From the NCBI GenBank assembly GCA_028101445.1, contig JAOHKR010000010.1:1-26741 (forward strand): a stretch of DNA of 26,741 bases, given 5' to 3'. Made by a program: the position numbers and the translations under genes. Below the pieces are notes generated by a model that saw nothing but the letters and a program-made list of their open reading frames with translations, was not told the origin of the DNA and made no database searches. Of the stretch, positions 8,750-17,359 are shown piece after piece (the first letter of the stretch is position 1; each line of letters begins with the position of its first letter). The DNA comes from Candidatus Pelagibacter sp. GTDB taxonomy: Bacteria > Pseudomonadota > Alphaproteobacteria > Pelagibacterales > Pelagibacteraceae.

Positions 8750-9651
8750 TGAATAATAAATTTAATTTTTCATCAAAATTTAAAATAGCAAATACTTTAT
8801 CATTATTATTGTTTATTTTAAGTATTTTATTTATATTTTTTAAAGGGTTGAATTATGGAATTGATTTTAAGGGTGGTACCTTGATTGAACTTAGATCCGA
8901 TAATACGGACGCATCTACAATTAGAACTTTGCTAAATAATATGGACCTAGGTGACGTAAATGTTAAAAAATTTGGTCAAGAAGGAGATTATCTAATTAAA
9001 GTTGAACAAAAAGAAGATGATAATAACAAGATAATTCCAAAAATTAAAAAAAATTTATCAGATAATTTAACTGCTGAAGTAAATTTTAGAAGAGTAGAAA
9101 ATGTAGGGCCTAAAGTAAGTTCTGAATTATTACAATCTGGAATTATTGCCATCTCCCTCTCTTTGGCCGCTATGCTTTTCTATATTTGGATTAGATTTGA
9201 ATGGCAGTTTAGTATTGGTTCTATTATTGCTTTATTTCACGATGTTGTAATTACCCTAGGTGTTTTTTCTGTTTTATCTTTAGAAATTAATCTTTCAATA
9301 ATTGCAGCTGCATTAACAATTGTAGGTTATTCAATGAATGATACAGTAGTAATTTATGATCGTATCAGAGAAAATTTAAATAAATATAATAGATTAAACA
9401 TAAGTGAAATTGCAGATTTATCTATAAACGATACATTGGCAAGAACAATTATTACATCTGCAACTACTTTACTTGCTCTTTTATCAATATTTATTTTGGG
9501 TGGTGAAATTTTAAGAGGTTTTTCTTTTGCTATGATTTTAGGAGTTGTAATAGGAACTTATTCTTCAATATTTGTAGCATCTCCAATGTTAAAATTTTTT
9601 AAAGTTACCTATAAAACACTTGAAAAAGAAGAGGAAAAAATAGTTCCTTAA
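8749..9651 (+). CDS. secF: Protein translocase subunit SecF
   Basis: Partner of SecD in the proton-driven Sec accessory complex. One membrane helix (about residues 14-33) is followed by the hallmark GLNYGIDFKGGTLIEL, a short periplasmic domain, then five membrane helices from about residue 127. Within these lies IVGYSMNDTVVIYDRIREN, the conserved proton-path helix. Length is 300 residues. It overlaps secD by one base. Its stop (9649-9651) directly abuts the stop of the convergent PuuD-like gene at 9652, with zero bases between. Confidence 0.96.
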   Translation: MNNKFNFSSKFKIANTLSLLLFILSILFIFFKGLNYGIDFKGGTLIELRSDNTDASTIRTLLNNMDLGDVNVKKFGQEGDYLIKVEQKEDDNNKIIPKIKKNLSDNLTAEVNFRRVENVGPKVSSELLQSGIIAISLSLAAMLFYIWIRFEWQFSIGSIIALFHDVVITLGVFSVLSLEINLSIIAAALTIVGYSMNDTVVIYDRIRENLNKYNRLNISEIADLSINDTLARTIITSATTLLALLSIFILGGEILRGFSFAMILGVVIGTYSSIFVASPMLKFFKVTYKTLEKEEEKIVP

Positions 9652-10254
9652 TTAATAAAGATTTTGTGCTGCAACCATTGTAAGCAACATTGGTAGTGAC
9701 AATAAAGTGTTAGTTCTTGAAAACAACATTGCAGTTCTAGCTGATGCTGCTTTTATTTCAGGAGAACAATCAATCATACCAAGAGCTCTTTTTTGATTTG
9801 GCCATATAACAAACCAAACGTTGTAAGCCATTATTAAACCTAACCACATTCCAATTCCAATAGCGGTATTTTTACCATAAGAGCCATCAAGACCTAGTGT
9901 CATTGCTTGATGTAAATAGCCATTTAACCATGCAAGAATAAATCCTGATAAAACAGTAAATGCAGCAGCCCATCTAAAGTAAAAAAGTGCAGCAGGTGCA
10001 ATAACTTTACCAATAGCAGGTTTTTGTTCATCTGGAATTTTTGGCATGTTTGGTATTTGAACAAAATTAAAATACCACAATAACCCGATCCACATTATAG
10101 CAACGATTACATGGACGTATCTTGCTAACCAACTCCAAAAAGTTCTATCAAAAGCAAATCCATCTCCAGAGAAGTGTAACCCTAAAAATAACAAAATTGC
10201 TAAAGCTAATGAATAATGAACTGTTCTTGATAAAGATTGTAGAATCGAAGCCAT
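9652..10254 (-). CDS. PuuD-like (urate hydroxylase N-terminal domain, DUF989) membrane protein without cytochrome c
   Basis: A 200-residue integral membrane protein with about five hydrophobic segments (roughly residues 11-30, 43-66, 88-112, 130-152 and 180-198). Stretches such as ARYVHVIVAIMWIGLLWYF and YNVWFVIWPNQKRALG resemble the membrane domain of PuuD, which oxidises urate and passes electrons to a fused C-terminal cytochrome c. No CxxCH haem motif exists here and only one cysteine is present, so that domain is absent. It is Ala/Trp-rich and Lys-poor for the window, but its codons are as AT-rich as the neighbours, so recent transfer is not indicated. It lies 26 bases downstream of uvrA, probably co-transcribed. 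Family is moderately sure; urate as substrate is only inference. Confidence 0.75.
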   Translation of the reverse strand: MASILQSLSRTVHYSLALAILLFLGLHFSGDGFAFDRTFWSWLARYVHVIVAIMWIGLLWYFNFVQIPNMPKIPDEQKPAIGKVIAPAALFYFRWAAAFTVLSGFILAWLNGYLHQAMTLGLDGSYGKNTAIGIGMWLGLIMAYNVWFVIWPNQKRALGMIDCSPEIKAASARTAMLFSRTNTLLSLPMLLTMVAAQNLY

Positions 10255-10280
10255 ATATTTTTATAACATATATTTTGGAT

Positions 10281-13160
10281 TTAGGCAGTCTTTTTCATAG
10301 AAGTCGGCCTCAAAAGCTCTTTAATAAAATTTCCTGTATAACTTTTTACAACTTGAGATACTTTTTCCGGAGTGCCCTCAGCAATGATTTCACCACCATT
10401 CACACCTCCTTCGGGACCCATATCAATAATATGATCAGCTGTTTTAATAACATCTAAATTGTGTTCAATAACAACAACCGTATTTCCTGTATTTGCAAAA
10501 GCTTGAAGAATTTCTAGTAACTTTTTAATATCATGTGAATGTAAACCGGTAGTTGGTTCATCTAAAATATATAAAGTTCTGCCAGTAGGTCTTTTAGATA
10601 ATTCTTTAGCTAGTTTAATTCTTTGCGCTTCACCACCAGATAGTGTTGTCGCTTGCTGACCTATTTTCATATATCCCAGACCAACGTGTTTTAGAGTAAT
10701 TAATTTTGATCTAATAGTTTGAATATTTTCAAAAAACTCACACCCTTGATCGACTGTCATATCAAGAACATCTGCAATATTTTTGTTTTTAAATCTTATT
10801 TCTAGTGTTTCTCTGTTATATCTAGCACCTTTACATGTATCGCATGGGATAAATACATCTGGAAGAAAATGCATTTCATATGTAATAACTCCATCACCTT
10901 CACAAGTTTCACACCTTCCTCCTTTTACGTTAAAAGAATAACGACCAACTTTATAACCTCTTGCTTTCGACTCAGGCAGGGCTGCAAACCATTCTCTGAT
11001 CGGTCCAAAAGCACCTGTGTAGGTGGCTGGGTTTGATCTAGGTGTTCTACCAATAGGTGATTGATCTATGTCAATAATTTTGTCAATTAATTCTGTTCCT
11101 TTAAATCCTGTGAACGCTTTTGGAACTTTTCTACTTTTGTTTTTATTTAACATTAAGTTAAATGCATTATAAAGAGTATGTAAAATTAAAGTAGATTTAC
11201 CACTACCAGATACACCTGTCACACATGTAAAAGTACCTACCGGTATTTTTAAATTTACTTTTTTTAAATTATTTCCTGTAGCTCCACTAATTTCTATAAA
11301 CCTTCCATTTTTTGCAATTCTACGTTTTCTTGGAACAGGTATAAATTTTTTTCCAGATAAATAATTTCCTGTTATACTTTTTTCATTTTTAATAATTTCT
11401 TTTACATTTCCTTCTGCGATAATTTCTCCTCCATTCAAACCTGCTTCTGGCCCTATATCAATGATATGATCTGAATTTTCCATAGTTTCAATATCGTGTT
11501 CAACTACTATTACAGTATTACCCAAGTCTCTTAATTTTTTTAATGCTTTGATCAATTTTTTATTATCTCTTTGATGTAAACCAATAGAAGGTTCGTCTAA
11601 AACATATAAAACTCCAGTTAAGCCTGATCCTATTTGGGAAGCCAACCTAATTCTTTGTGCTTCACCTCCTGATAACGTACCTGATTCTCTGGAGAGGGTG
11701 AGGTAATTTAATCCGACATTTAAAAGAAAGTTTAATCTTTCATTAATTTCTTTTAAAATATGTTGTGCAATTTTATTTTCTCGTTCAGTAAATATTTTTT
11801 CTAAATTATCAAACCATTTTTGAGCGTCATCAATTGATTTTTTTGTTATTTCACTAATATTTAAAGAGTTAATCTTTACACATAAAGCTTCTTCTTTTAG
11901 TCGTAGACCTTTGCATTTTTCACAATCAGACTCACTTTGGTATTGAGAAATTTCTTCTCTTTTCCACTCACTATCAGTTTCCAAGTAACGTCTTTCTAGA
12001 TTATTTACTACTCCTTCGAAAGTTTTTTTTGTAGAATAAGCTTCATACCCATCGTCATATGAAAATTTAATTTCCTCTTCATCTGATCCATATAAAATTA
12101 CATCTTGAATTTTTTTAGATATTTTTTTCCAAGGATCAGCTAATGAGATTTTGTAGTGTTTTGCTATTGAGGCTAGTGTTTGAGCATAATATAGAGAAGT
12201 AGATTTGGCCCAAGGTTCAATTGCTCCATCTTGTAAATTTTTTTTAGGATCTGGTACAACTAGATTTGGATCTACATTCAAATTATGACCTATTCCCTCG
12301 CATTCTTCACATGCCCCGTAAGGTGAGTTAAATGAAAAAAGTCTGGGTTCAATTTCTTCAATGGTAAAACCGCTTTCAGGACATGAAAATTTTGAAGAAA
12401 AAGTTATTGTTTCTCTCTTTCTAAATTTTTTTGGCAAAGTTTCATTTTCGTATTCTACAACTAAAAGTCCATTTGAAAGATTTACGGCAGTTTCTACACT
12501 ATCAGCTAATCGGTTACCAAGGCTAGAATTAAGTATTACTCTGTCAACTATAATTGAGATTTCATGTTTAACTTTTTTATTTAAGTTAGGAAATTCATCA
12601 ATATTTAAATATTTTCCATCAACTTTAATTTTTGTAAAACCTCTTTTCTTGTAATTTAAAATTTCTTTTTTGTATTCTCCTTTTCTTCCTCTAACGATTG
12701 GAGCAAGCAAATAAATAGTACTATCTTTGGGTAGTTTTTTAATTTTATCAACCATTTCACTTATTGGTTGGGATACAATTGGTTTGCCAGTGAATGGTGA
12801 GTAGGGAACCCCAACTCTTGCAAATAGAACACGCATATAATCATAAATTTCTGTTACAGTTGCAACAGTCGATCTAGGATTCTTAGAAGTATTTTTTTGT
12901 TCAATAGAAATAGCTGGGCTCAACCCTTCAATTAAATCCACTTTGGGCTTTTTCATTTTATCTAAAAACTGTCTTGCGTATGAGGAGAGACTTTCCACAT
13001 ATCTTCTTTGTCCTTCAGCATAAATTGTATCAAAGGCTAAAGATGATTTTCCTGAGCCTGATAGACCTGTTATGACTACTAGTTTCTCCTTTGGTATTTC
13101 AAGAGAAACATTTTTTAAATTGTGTTCTTTAGCCCCTTTTACAACGATTTTTTTCAACAT
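10281..13160 (-). CDS. uvrA: Excinuclease ABC subunit A
   Basis: Damage-recognition ATPase of nucleotide excision repair; the UvrA dimer finds bulky lesions and loads UvrB. Two ABC modules are visible. The first has [19 protein letters not shown] near residue 31 and [14 protein letters not shown] with [12 protein letters not shown] in the middle. The second has [11 protein letters not shown] and [15 protein letters not shown] with [12 protein letters not shown] near the end. The C-terminal zinc module is intact (RCETCEG and IPCDTCKG). The first zinc module has C260, C284 and C287 but Ser at 263 where enterobacterial UvrA has Cys. At 959 residues it is full length. It is divergent from ssb, with a candidate promoter at 13196-13223. 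Confidence 0.98.
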   Translation of the reverse strand: MLKKIVVKGAKEHNLKNVSLEIPKEKLVVITGLSGSGKSSLAFDTIYAEGQRRYVESLSSYARQFLDKMKKPKVDLIEGLSPAISIEQKNTSKNPRSTVATVTEIYDYMRVLFARVGVPYSPFTGKPIVSQPISEMVDKIKKLPKDSTIYLLAPIVRGRKGEYKKEILNYKKRGFTKIKVDGKYLNIDEFPNLNKKVKHEISIIVDRVILNSSLGNRLADSVETAVNLSNGLLVVEYENETLPKKFRKRETITFSSKFSCPESGFTIEEIEPRLFSFNSPYGACEECEGIGHNLNVDPNLVVPDPKKNLQDGAIEPWAKSTSLYYAQTLASIAKHYKISLADPWKKISKKIQDVILYGSDEEEIKFSYDDGYEAYSTKKTFEGVVNNLERRYLETDSEWKREEISQYQSESDCEKCKGLRLKEEALCVKINSLNISEITKKSIDDAQKWFDNLEKIFTERENKIAQHILKEINERLNFLLNVGLNYLTLSRESGTLSGGEAQRIRLASQIGSGLTGVLYVLDEPSIGLHQRDNKKLIKALKKLRDLGNTVIVVEHDIETMENSDHIIDIGPEAGLNGGEIIAEGNVKEIIKNEKSITGNYLSGKKFIPVPRKRRIAKNGRFIEISGATGNNLKKVNLKIPVGTFTCVTGVSGSGKSTLILHTLYNAFNLMLNKNKSRKVPKAFTGFKGTELIDKIIDIDQSPIGRTPRSNPATYTGAFGPIREWFAALPESKARGYKVGRYSFNVKGGRCETCEGDGVITYEMHFLPDVFIPCDTCKGARYNRETLEIRFKNKNIADVLDMTVDQGCEFFENIQTIRSKLITLKHVGLGYMKIGQQATTLSGGEAQRIKLAKELSKRPTGRTLYILDEPTTGLHSHDIKKLLEILQAFANTGNTVVVIEHNLDVIKTADHIIDMGPEGGVNGGEIIAEGTPEKVSQVVKSYTGNFIKELLRPTSMKKTA

Positions 13161-13195
13161 ATTTTTTTCTTCTAATTAACAATGATCTTATGTTT

Positions 13196-13223
13196 ATTAT
13201 TTAAATGTGATATAACAAGTCAA
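13196..13223 (-). promoter_or_regulatory. Candidate sigma70-type promoter for uvrA
   Basis: Reading the minus strand, TTGACT (13223-13218) is followed after 16 bases by AATAAT (13201-13196). Each hexamer matches five of six consensus positions. A start about seven bases further would give a leader of roughly 28 nt before the uvrA ATG. In AT-rich DNA the -10 match alone means little, but the TTGACT is a rarer match. I see neither an alphaproteobacterial SOS box (GTTC-N7-GTTC) nor an enterobacterial LexA box in this 100-base gap. On the plus strand TAAAAT at 13245-13250 could be a -10 for ssb, without a clear -35. Confidence 0.45.
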
Positions 13224-13260
13224 TTTTAAATAACAAAATTAATCTAAAATAGAAATTATT

Positions 13261-13722
13261 ATGGCAGGAAGTTTAAATAAAGTACAATTAATAGGTCGTT
13301 TAGGCGCAGACCCAGAAATTAAACAAATGGTTAATGGAAAAAGTGTAGCTAGATTGAGCTTAGCTACCAGCCAAAGCTGGAAAGATAAATCTAGTGGAGA
13401 GCGAAAAGAAAAAACCGAGTGGCATAGAGTAGTTATTTTCAATGAAGGACTTGTAAATGTAGTTCAACAGTATGTAAAAAAAGGAGCTAACGTTTATGTA
13501 GAAGGTCAACTTAGCACTAGAAAATGGAAAGACGAAGCGTCTGGTCAAGATAAATATTCTACAGAAATTGTATTACAAGGATATAACTCAAGTTTAACCA
13601 TGCTGGACAGTAGAAATAATGCTGGCAATAGTTCGAATTTGGTTTCTGAAAACAAAAGTTCTTTACCAAATGAAAATTTAAATCAAGAAAATTCTGATTT
13701 AGATGATGAAATTCCTTTCTAA
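13261..13722 (+). CDS. ssb: Single-stranded DNA-binding protein
   Basis: OB-fold protein that coats single-stranded DNA in replication, recombination and repair. The N-terminal OB domain (about residues 1-112) shows SLNKVQLIGRLGADPEIK, TEWHRVVIFN and GANVYVEGQLSTRKWKD. A disordered Asn/Ser-rich linker ends in the acidic tip DLDDEIPF, the docking peptide for partner proteins such as RecG, whose gene lies at 20140-22179. Length is 153 residues. It is divergent from uvrA, a common arrangement in proteobacteria, and lies six bases upstream of gyrA, so the two are probably co-transcribed. Confidence 0.97.
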   Translation: MAGSLNKVQLIGRLGADPEIKQMVNGKSVARLSLATSQSWKDKSSGERKEKTEWHRVVIFNEGLVNVVQQYVKKGANVYVEGQLSTRKWKDEASGQDKYSTEIVLQGYNSSLTMLDSRNNAGNSSNLVSENKSSLPNENLNQENSDLDDEIPF

Positions 13723-13728
13723 AGTCCA

Positions 13729-16302
13729 ATGGAAAAAAACTCTGTAGAGATCAATAAATCATACAAGCCTATTTTTGTTCAAGATGAAATGAGTTCATCT
13801 TATTTATCTTACGCTATGAGCGTTATTGTAAGTAGGGCACTGCCAGACGTTAGAGATGGTTTAAAACCTGTACACAGAAGAATTATTTTTGCCATGTATA
13901 AGGGTGGCTACGATTGGTCCAAACCTTTTAGAAAATCTGCAAGAATAGTCGGAGATGTAATTGGTAAATACCATCCTCACGGCGATCAATCTGTTTATGA
14001 TGCATTAGTTAGACTAGTTCAAGATTTTTCTATGAGCTTACCATTAATTACAGGACAGGGAAATTTTGGATCTATAGACGGTGATCCTGCTGCTGCAATG
14101 CGTTATACAGAAACTAAGCTTGGAAAAATTGCACAATTTTTAACTGAAGATTTAGAAAAAAACACAGTTAATTATAGAAGTAATTATGATGAGACTGAAA
14201 AAGAGCCTGAAGTTTTACCATCACAGTATCCAAATATATTAGTTAATGGTGCAGGTGGAATCGCAGTTGGAATGGCAACAAGTATTCCACCGCATAATTT
14301 AGGAGAAGTTATTAACGCAACAGTAGCTTATGTTAACAACAAAGATATTACTGTTTCACAATTAATGAAACATATACCTGGCCCGGATTTTCCAACTGGT
14401 GGAGTAATTATAGGTAAAGATATTATTAAACAAGGATATAACAAAGGAAGAGGGTCCTTTAAAATAAGAGGGGAAATAGATTTAGAACAAAAAAAAAATG
14501 GCAGAGAAACATTGATTATTAAATCAATACCGTACCAAGTTAATAAATCTGTATTGATTGAAAGAATTGCCCAACTAGTTAGAGATAAAAAAATTGAAGG
14601 TATAAGAGATTTAAGAGATGAGTCTAATAGAGAAGGTATTAGAGTGGTTATAGAACTCCGAAAAGCTGTTGAACCTGAAACAGTGCGAAGACAATTGTAT
14701 AAATTAACCAATATAGAAAGTTCTTTTGGTTTTAATACTCTTGCAATTGTAAACAAAAAACCAAAAATTTTAAATTTAAAAGAATTTATATCAGAATTTT
14801 TAAAATTTAGAGAAGATACGGTTATTAAAAGAGTTAAATTTGATTTAAAAAAAGCTGAAGAACGGGCACATATTTTAATAGGATTAGCAACCGCTGTTGA
14901 AAATATAGATGAAATTATCAAGATAATAAAAAATTCAAAAGATACAGAGAATGCAAAAAAGAATTTATTATCTAAAAAATGGAAAATTAAAAAAAGTGTT
15001 AAGTTGATAGCATTAATTGATAAGAAAAAAAATATTACAAGTTACCAGCTTTCTAACGAACAGGTCAGTGCAATTCTAGAATTAAGACTTCAAAAACTTA
15101 CTGCTTATGGAATTAATGAAATCGAAAGTGAAATTAATAAACTTGCCGAATTAATTATTGAATACAATAAGATTATAAACTCTAAGAAAGAACTCAATAA
15201 ACTTATCATTAATGAATTAGAAAATATTAAAGATAAATTTAGCGTGCCACGTAGAACAAAAATTATTGATGCGGTATTAAATTACAATATTGAAGAAACT
15301 ATCCAAAAAGAATCTGTTGTAATTAGTATAACAAATCAAGGATATATAAAGAGAAGTCCATTAAGTGCGTTAAAGGCTCAAAAAAGAGGCGGAAAAGGTA
15401 AGTCTGGCATCTCAACAAGAGAAGAGGATTTCGTTGTTCAAATATTTACTGCAAATACACATACGCCAGTGCTTTTTTTTTCTACTCAAGGTCTAGCGTA
15501 TAAAATTAAAGCGCATAAGATACCGGAGGGTACTGCTGCTTCAAAGGGTAAATCTATATTTAATATTTTACCTTTAAAAAGCCACCATTCAATAAGTTCA
15601 ATCATGCCTTTACCCGAGGATGAGTCTGAATGGAAAAAGCTAATGATCGTATTTGCTACCTCAAAAGGAAATGTAAGGAAAAATACATTAGAAGATTTCA
15701 CGAATATTAATAATAGTGGTAAAATTGCAATGAAACTTGATCAAGATGATAAAATCATTGGTGTAAAAATTTGTAAAGAAGATGAAGATATATTATTGAG
15801 CACTCAATTAGGTAAATGCATTAGATTTAAGTCAAAAAAATTAAGGTTATTTAAAGGAAGATCTTCAAAAGGTATTAAAGGCGTTCAACTTGCAGATAAA
15901 GACAAAGTTATTTCTCTATCCATAATAGAAAATTCAAAGATTGACTCTAAAACAATTAATAAAGATAAAAAAATAAAAAATGCTATAGATAAATTCATTT
16001 TATCGGTATCTGAAAATGGGTATGGAAAAAGAACTTCATATCTTGACTATAGAGTTACTAATAGAGGTGGTAAGGGAATAATTGGAATAATAAATTCACC
16101 TAGGAACGGAAATATTTCATCTTCTTTAATAGTAGGGGAAGATGACGAAATTATTTTATCTACTGACAAAGGTAGTATTATGAGATGTGCAGTCAAAGAA
16201 ATTCGAACAGCTGGTAGAAATACTCAAGGTGTTAGAATAAAAAAATTATCTGGCAATGAAAAAGTTGTATCTGTCATTAAAATAGAAGATAATATTCAAT
16301 AA
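13729..16302 (+). CDS. gyrA: DNA gyrase subunit A
   Basis: Breakage-reunion subunit of type IIA topoisomerase, which introduces negative supercoils with GyrB. The catalytic Tyr is residue 126 in AAAMRYTETKL (R125-Y126). The winged-helix segment GKYHPHGDQSVYDALVRL has Gln at 87, the position of E. coli Ser83, which is central to quinolone binding. The GyrA-box, QKRGGKG at 551-557, distinguishes it from ParC and allows DNA wrapping. The C-terminal beta-pinwheel repeats continue to the end. At 857 residues it is full length, without a strongly acidic tail. coaD follows after three bases. Confidence 0.97.
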   Translation: MEKNSVEINKSYKPIFVQDEMSSSYLSYAMSVIVSRALPDVRDGLKPVHRRIIFAMYKGGYDWSKPFRKSARIVGDVIGKYHPHGDQSVYDALVRLVQDFSMSLPLITGQGNFGSIDGDPAAAMRYTETKLGKIAQFLTEDLEKNTVNYRSNYDETEKEPEVLPSQYPNILVNGAGGIAVGMATSIPPHNLGEVINATVAYVNNKDITVSQLMKHIPGPDFPTGGVIIGKDIIKQGYNKGRGSFKIRGEIDLEQKKNGRETLIIKSIPYQVNKSVLIERIAQLVRDKKIEGIRDLRDESNREGIRVVIELRKAVEPETVRRQLYKLTNIESSFGFNTLAIVNKKPKILNLKEFISEFLKFREDTVIKRVKFDLKKAEERAHILIGLATAVENIDEIIKIIKNSKDTENAKKNLLSKKWKIKKSVKLIALIDKKKNITSYQLSNEQVSAILELRLQKLTAYGINEIESEINKLAELIIEYNKIINSKKELNKLIINELENIKDKFSVPRRTKIIDAVLNYNIEETIQKESVVISITNQGYIKRSPLSALKAQKRGGKGKSGISTREEDFVVQIFTANTHTPVLFFSTQGLAYKIKAHKIPEGTAASKGKSIFNILPLKSHHSISSIMPLPEDESEWKKLMIVFATSKGNVRKNTLEDFTNINNSGKIAMKLDQDDKIIGVKICKEDEDILLSTQLGKCIRFKSKKLRLFKGRSSKGIKGVQLADKDKVISLSIIENSKIDSKTINKDKKIKNAIDKFILSVSENGYGKRTSYLDYRVTNRGGKGIIGIINSPRNGNISSSLIVGEDDEIILSTDKGSIMRCAVKEIRTAGRNTQGVRIKKLSGNEKVVSVIKIEDNIQ

Positions 16303-16305
16303 ATT

Positions 16306-16794
16306 ATGAAAACAGCTATTTATCCAGGAACATTTGATCCTATAACTTATGGGCATATAGATGTAATTAAGAAATCTTTAAATATTTTTGATAGAGTAAT
16401 TGTAGCAACTACAGATAATATAAATAAAAATTATTATTTTTCCATCGATGAAAGGCTCGATTTAATTAATAATTCTTTATTTAAAGATTTAAAATTGAAC
16501 AAAAATAAAATTAAAGTCATTTCATTTAATAATTTGACGATAGATTTATGTAAAAAATACAATGCTAATGCAATTATTAGAGGTTTAAGAGCTGTTTCTG
16601 ATTTTGAATATGAGTTTCAATTAGCGGGAATGAATAAAAAATTGAATGCTAATATTGAAACAATGTTTTTGATGTCAGATGTTGAAAATCAAATTATATC
16701 TTCTAAATTTGTGAAAGAAATAGCAAGCTTAGGGGGAAATATTAATAGGTTTGTTACAAAATATGTAGTAAAAATGTTAAAAAATAAATTCTAA
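16306..16794 (+). CDS. coaD: Phosphopantetheine adenylyltransferase
   Basis: Catalyses the penultimate step of coenzyme A synthesis, transferring AMP from ATP to 4'-phosphopantetheine. The nucleotidyltransferase signature is at the start, YPGTFDPITYGHIDVIKKS, with the T/HxGH motif. RGLRAVSDFEYEFQLAGMN (residues about 88-106) and the ISSKFVKEIASLGGNI stretch near 129-145 complete the family pattern. Length is 162 residues, as usual. It sits three bases after gyrA, and its TAA shares one base with the next ATG. Confidence 0.97.
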   Translation: MKTAIYPGTFDPITYGHIDVIKKSLNIFDRVIVATTDNINKNYYFSIDERLDLINNSLFKDLKLNKNKIKVISFNNLTIDLCKKYNANAIIRGLRAVSDFEYEFQLAGMNKKLNANIETMFLMSDVENQIISSKFVKEIASLGGNINRFVTKYVVKMLKNKF

Positions 16795-17351
16795 TGAAAA
16801 AATTTATCTATTTATTTATATTTTTTTTTAGTTTAATAACAACAAATATTAAAGCTAATAGTAATACTATGATTTTAAAATTAACCTACGGCGTAGTTGA
16901 AATTGAACTTTACCCAGAAAAAGCTCCAAATCATGTTAAAAGATTTAAAGAGTTAGCTGATAGTGGAAAATACGATGGTGTTATTTTTCATAGGGTAATT
17001 GATGGATTTATGGCTCAATCAGGAGATGTTCAATTTGGAAATTCAAATAGTCCCGATTACAATCCTTCGTTAGCTGGTACCGGAGGATCTGACTTACCGA
17101 ATGTTAAAGCTGAGTTTACAGATATTTCACACAATAGAGGTATTTTATCAGCAGCTAGATCTGCAGACCCGGATAGTGCAAACAGTCAATTTTTTATATG
17201 TTTAGACTCTGCTCCACATTTAGATAGACAATATTCTGCTTTTGGAAAAGTTATAAAAGGAATGGAGTTTATTGATATGATTAAAAAAGGTGATCCAAAT
17301 AGTGGTGCAGTTCCAAATCCAGATAAAATTATTTCTCTTAAATCTAAGTAA
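16794..17351 (+). CDS. Exported cyclophilin-type peptidyl-prolyl cis-trans isomerase
   Basis: Proline isomerase of the cyclophilin fold, assisting protein folding. An N-terminal signal peptide is evident: MKKF, a Phe/Leu/Ile-rich core, then KANS with probable cleavage after Ala near residue 21. This places the enzyme in the periplasm, as with PpiA. The catalytic region reads FHRVIDGFMAQSGD (residues about 62-75), followed by SAARSADPDSANSQFFI and AFGKVIKGMEFID. Length is 185 residues. Alphaproteobacteria often carry one exported and one cytosolic cyclophilin between coaD and queA/tgt; only one copy is here. Eight bases separate it from tgt. Confidence 0.93.
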   Translation: MKKFIYLFIFFFSLITTNIKANSNTMILKLTYGVVEIELYPEKAPNHVKRFKELADSGKYDGVIFHRVIDGFMAQSGDVQFGNSNSPDYNPSLAGTGGSDLPNVKAEFTDISHNRGILSAARSADPDSANSQFFICLDSAPHLDRQYSAFGKVIKGMEFIDMIKKGDPNSGAVPNPDKIISLKSK

Positions 17352-17359
17352 AAATATAA

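Noticed and set aside
10122..10457. 111-codon plus-strand frame across the PuuD-like/uvrA junction
   Set aside because: It is antisense to the ends of two clear genes, and its product shows no family motif or convincing start.
13161..13260. SOS (LexA) operator between uvrA and ssb
   Set aside because: No GTTC-N7-GTTC or CTGT-N8-ACAG pattern is present on either strand, so SOS control is not supported by sequence.
14328..14921. 197-codon open frame on the minus strand inside gyrA
   Set aside because: It lies wholly antisense to a well-conserved part of gyrA, and its product is a Ser/Leu/Ile-rich string with no domain. Long antisense frames are expected opposite AT-rich coding sequence with few CTA/TTA/TCA codons in that register.
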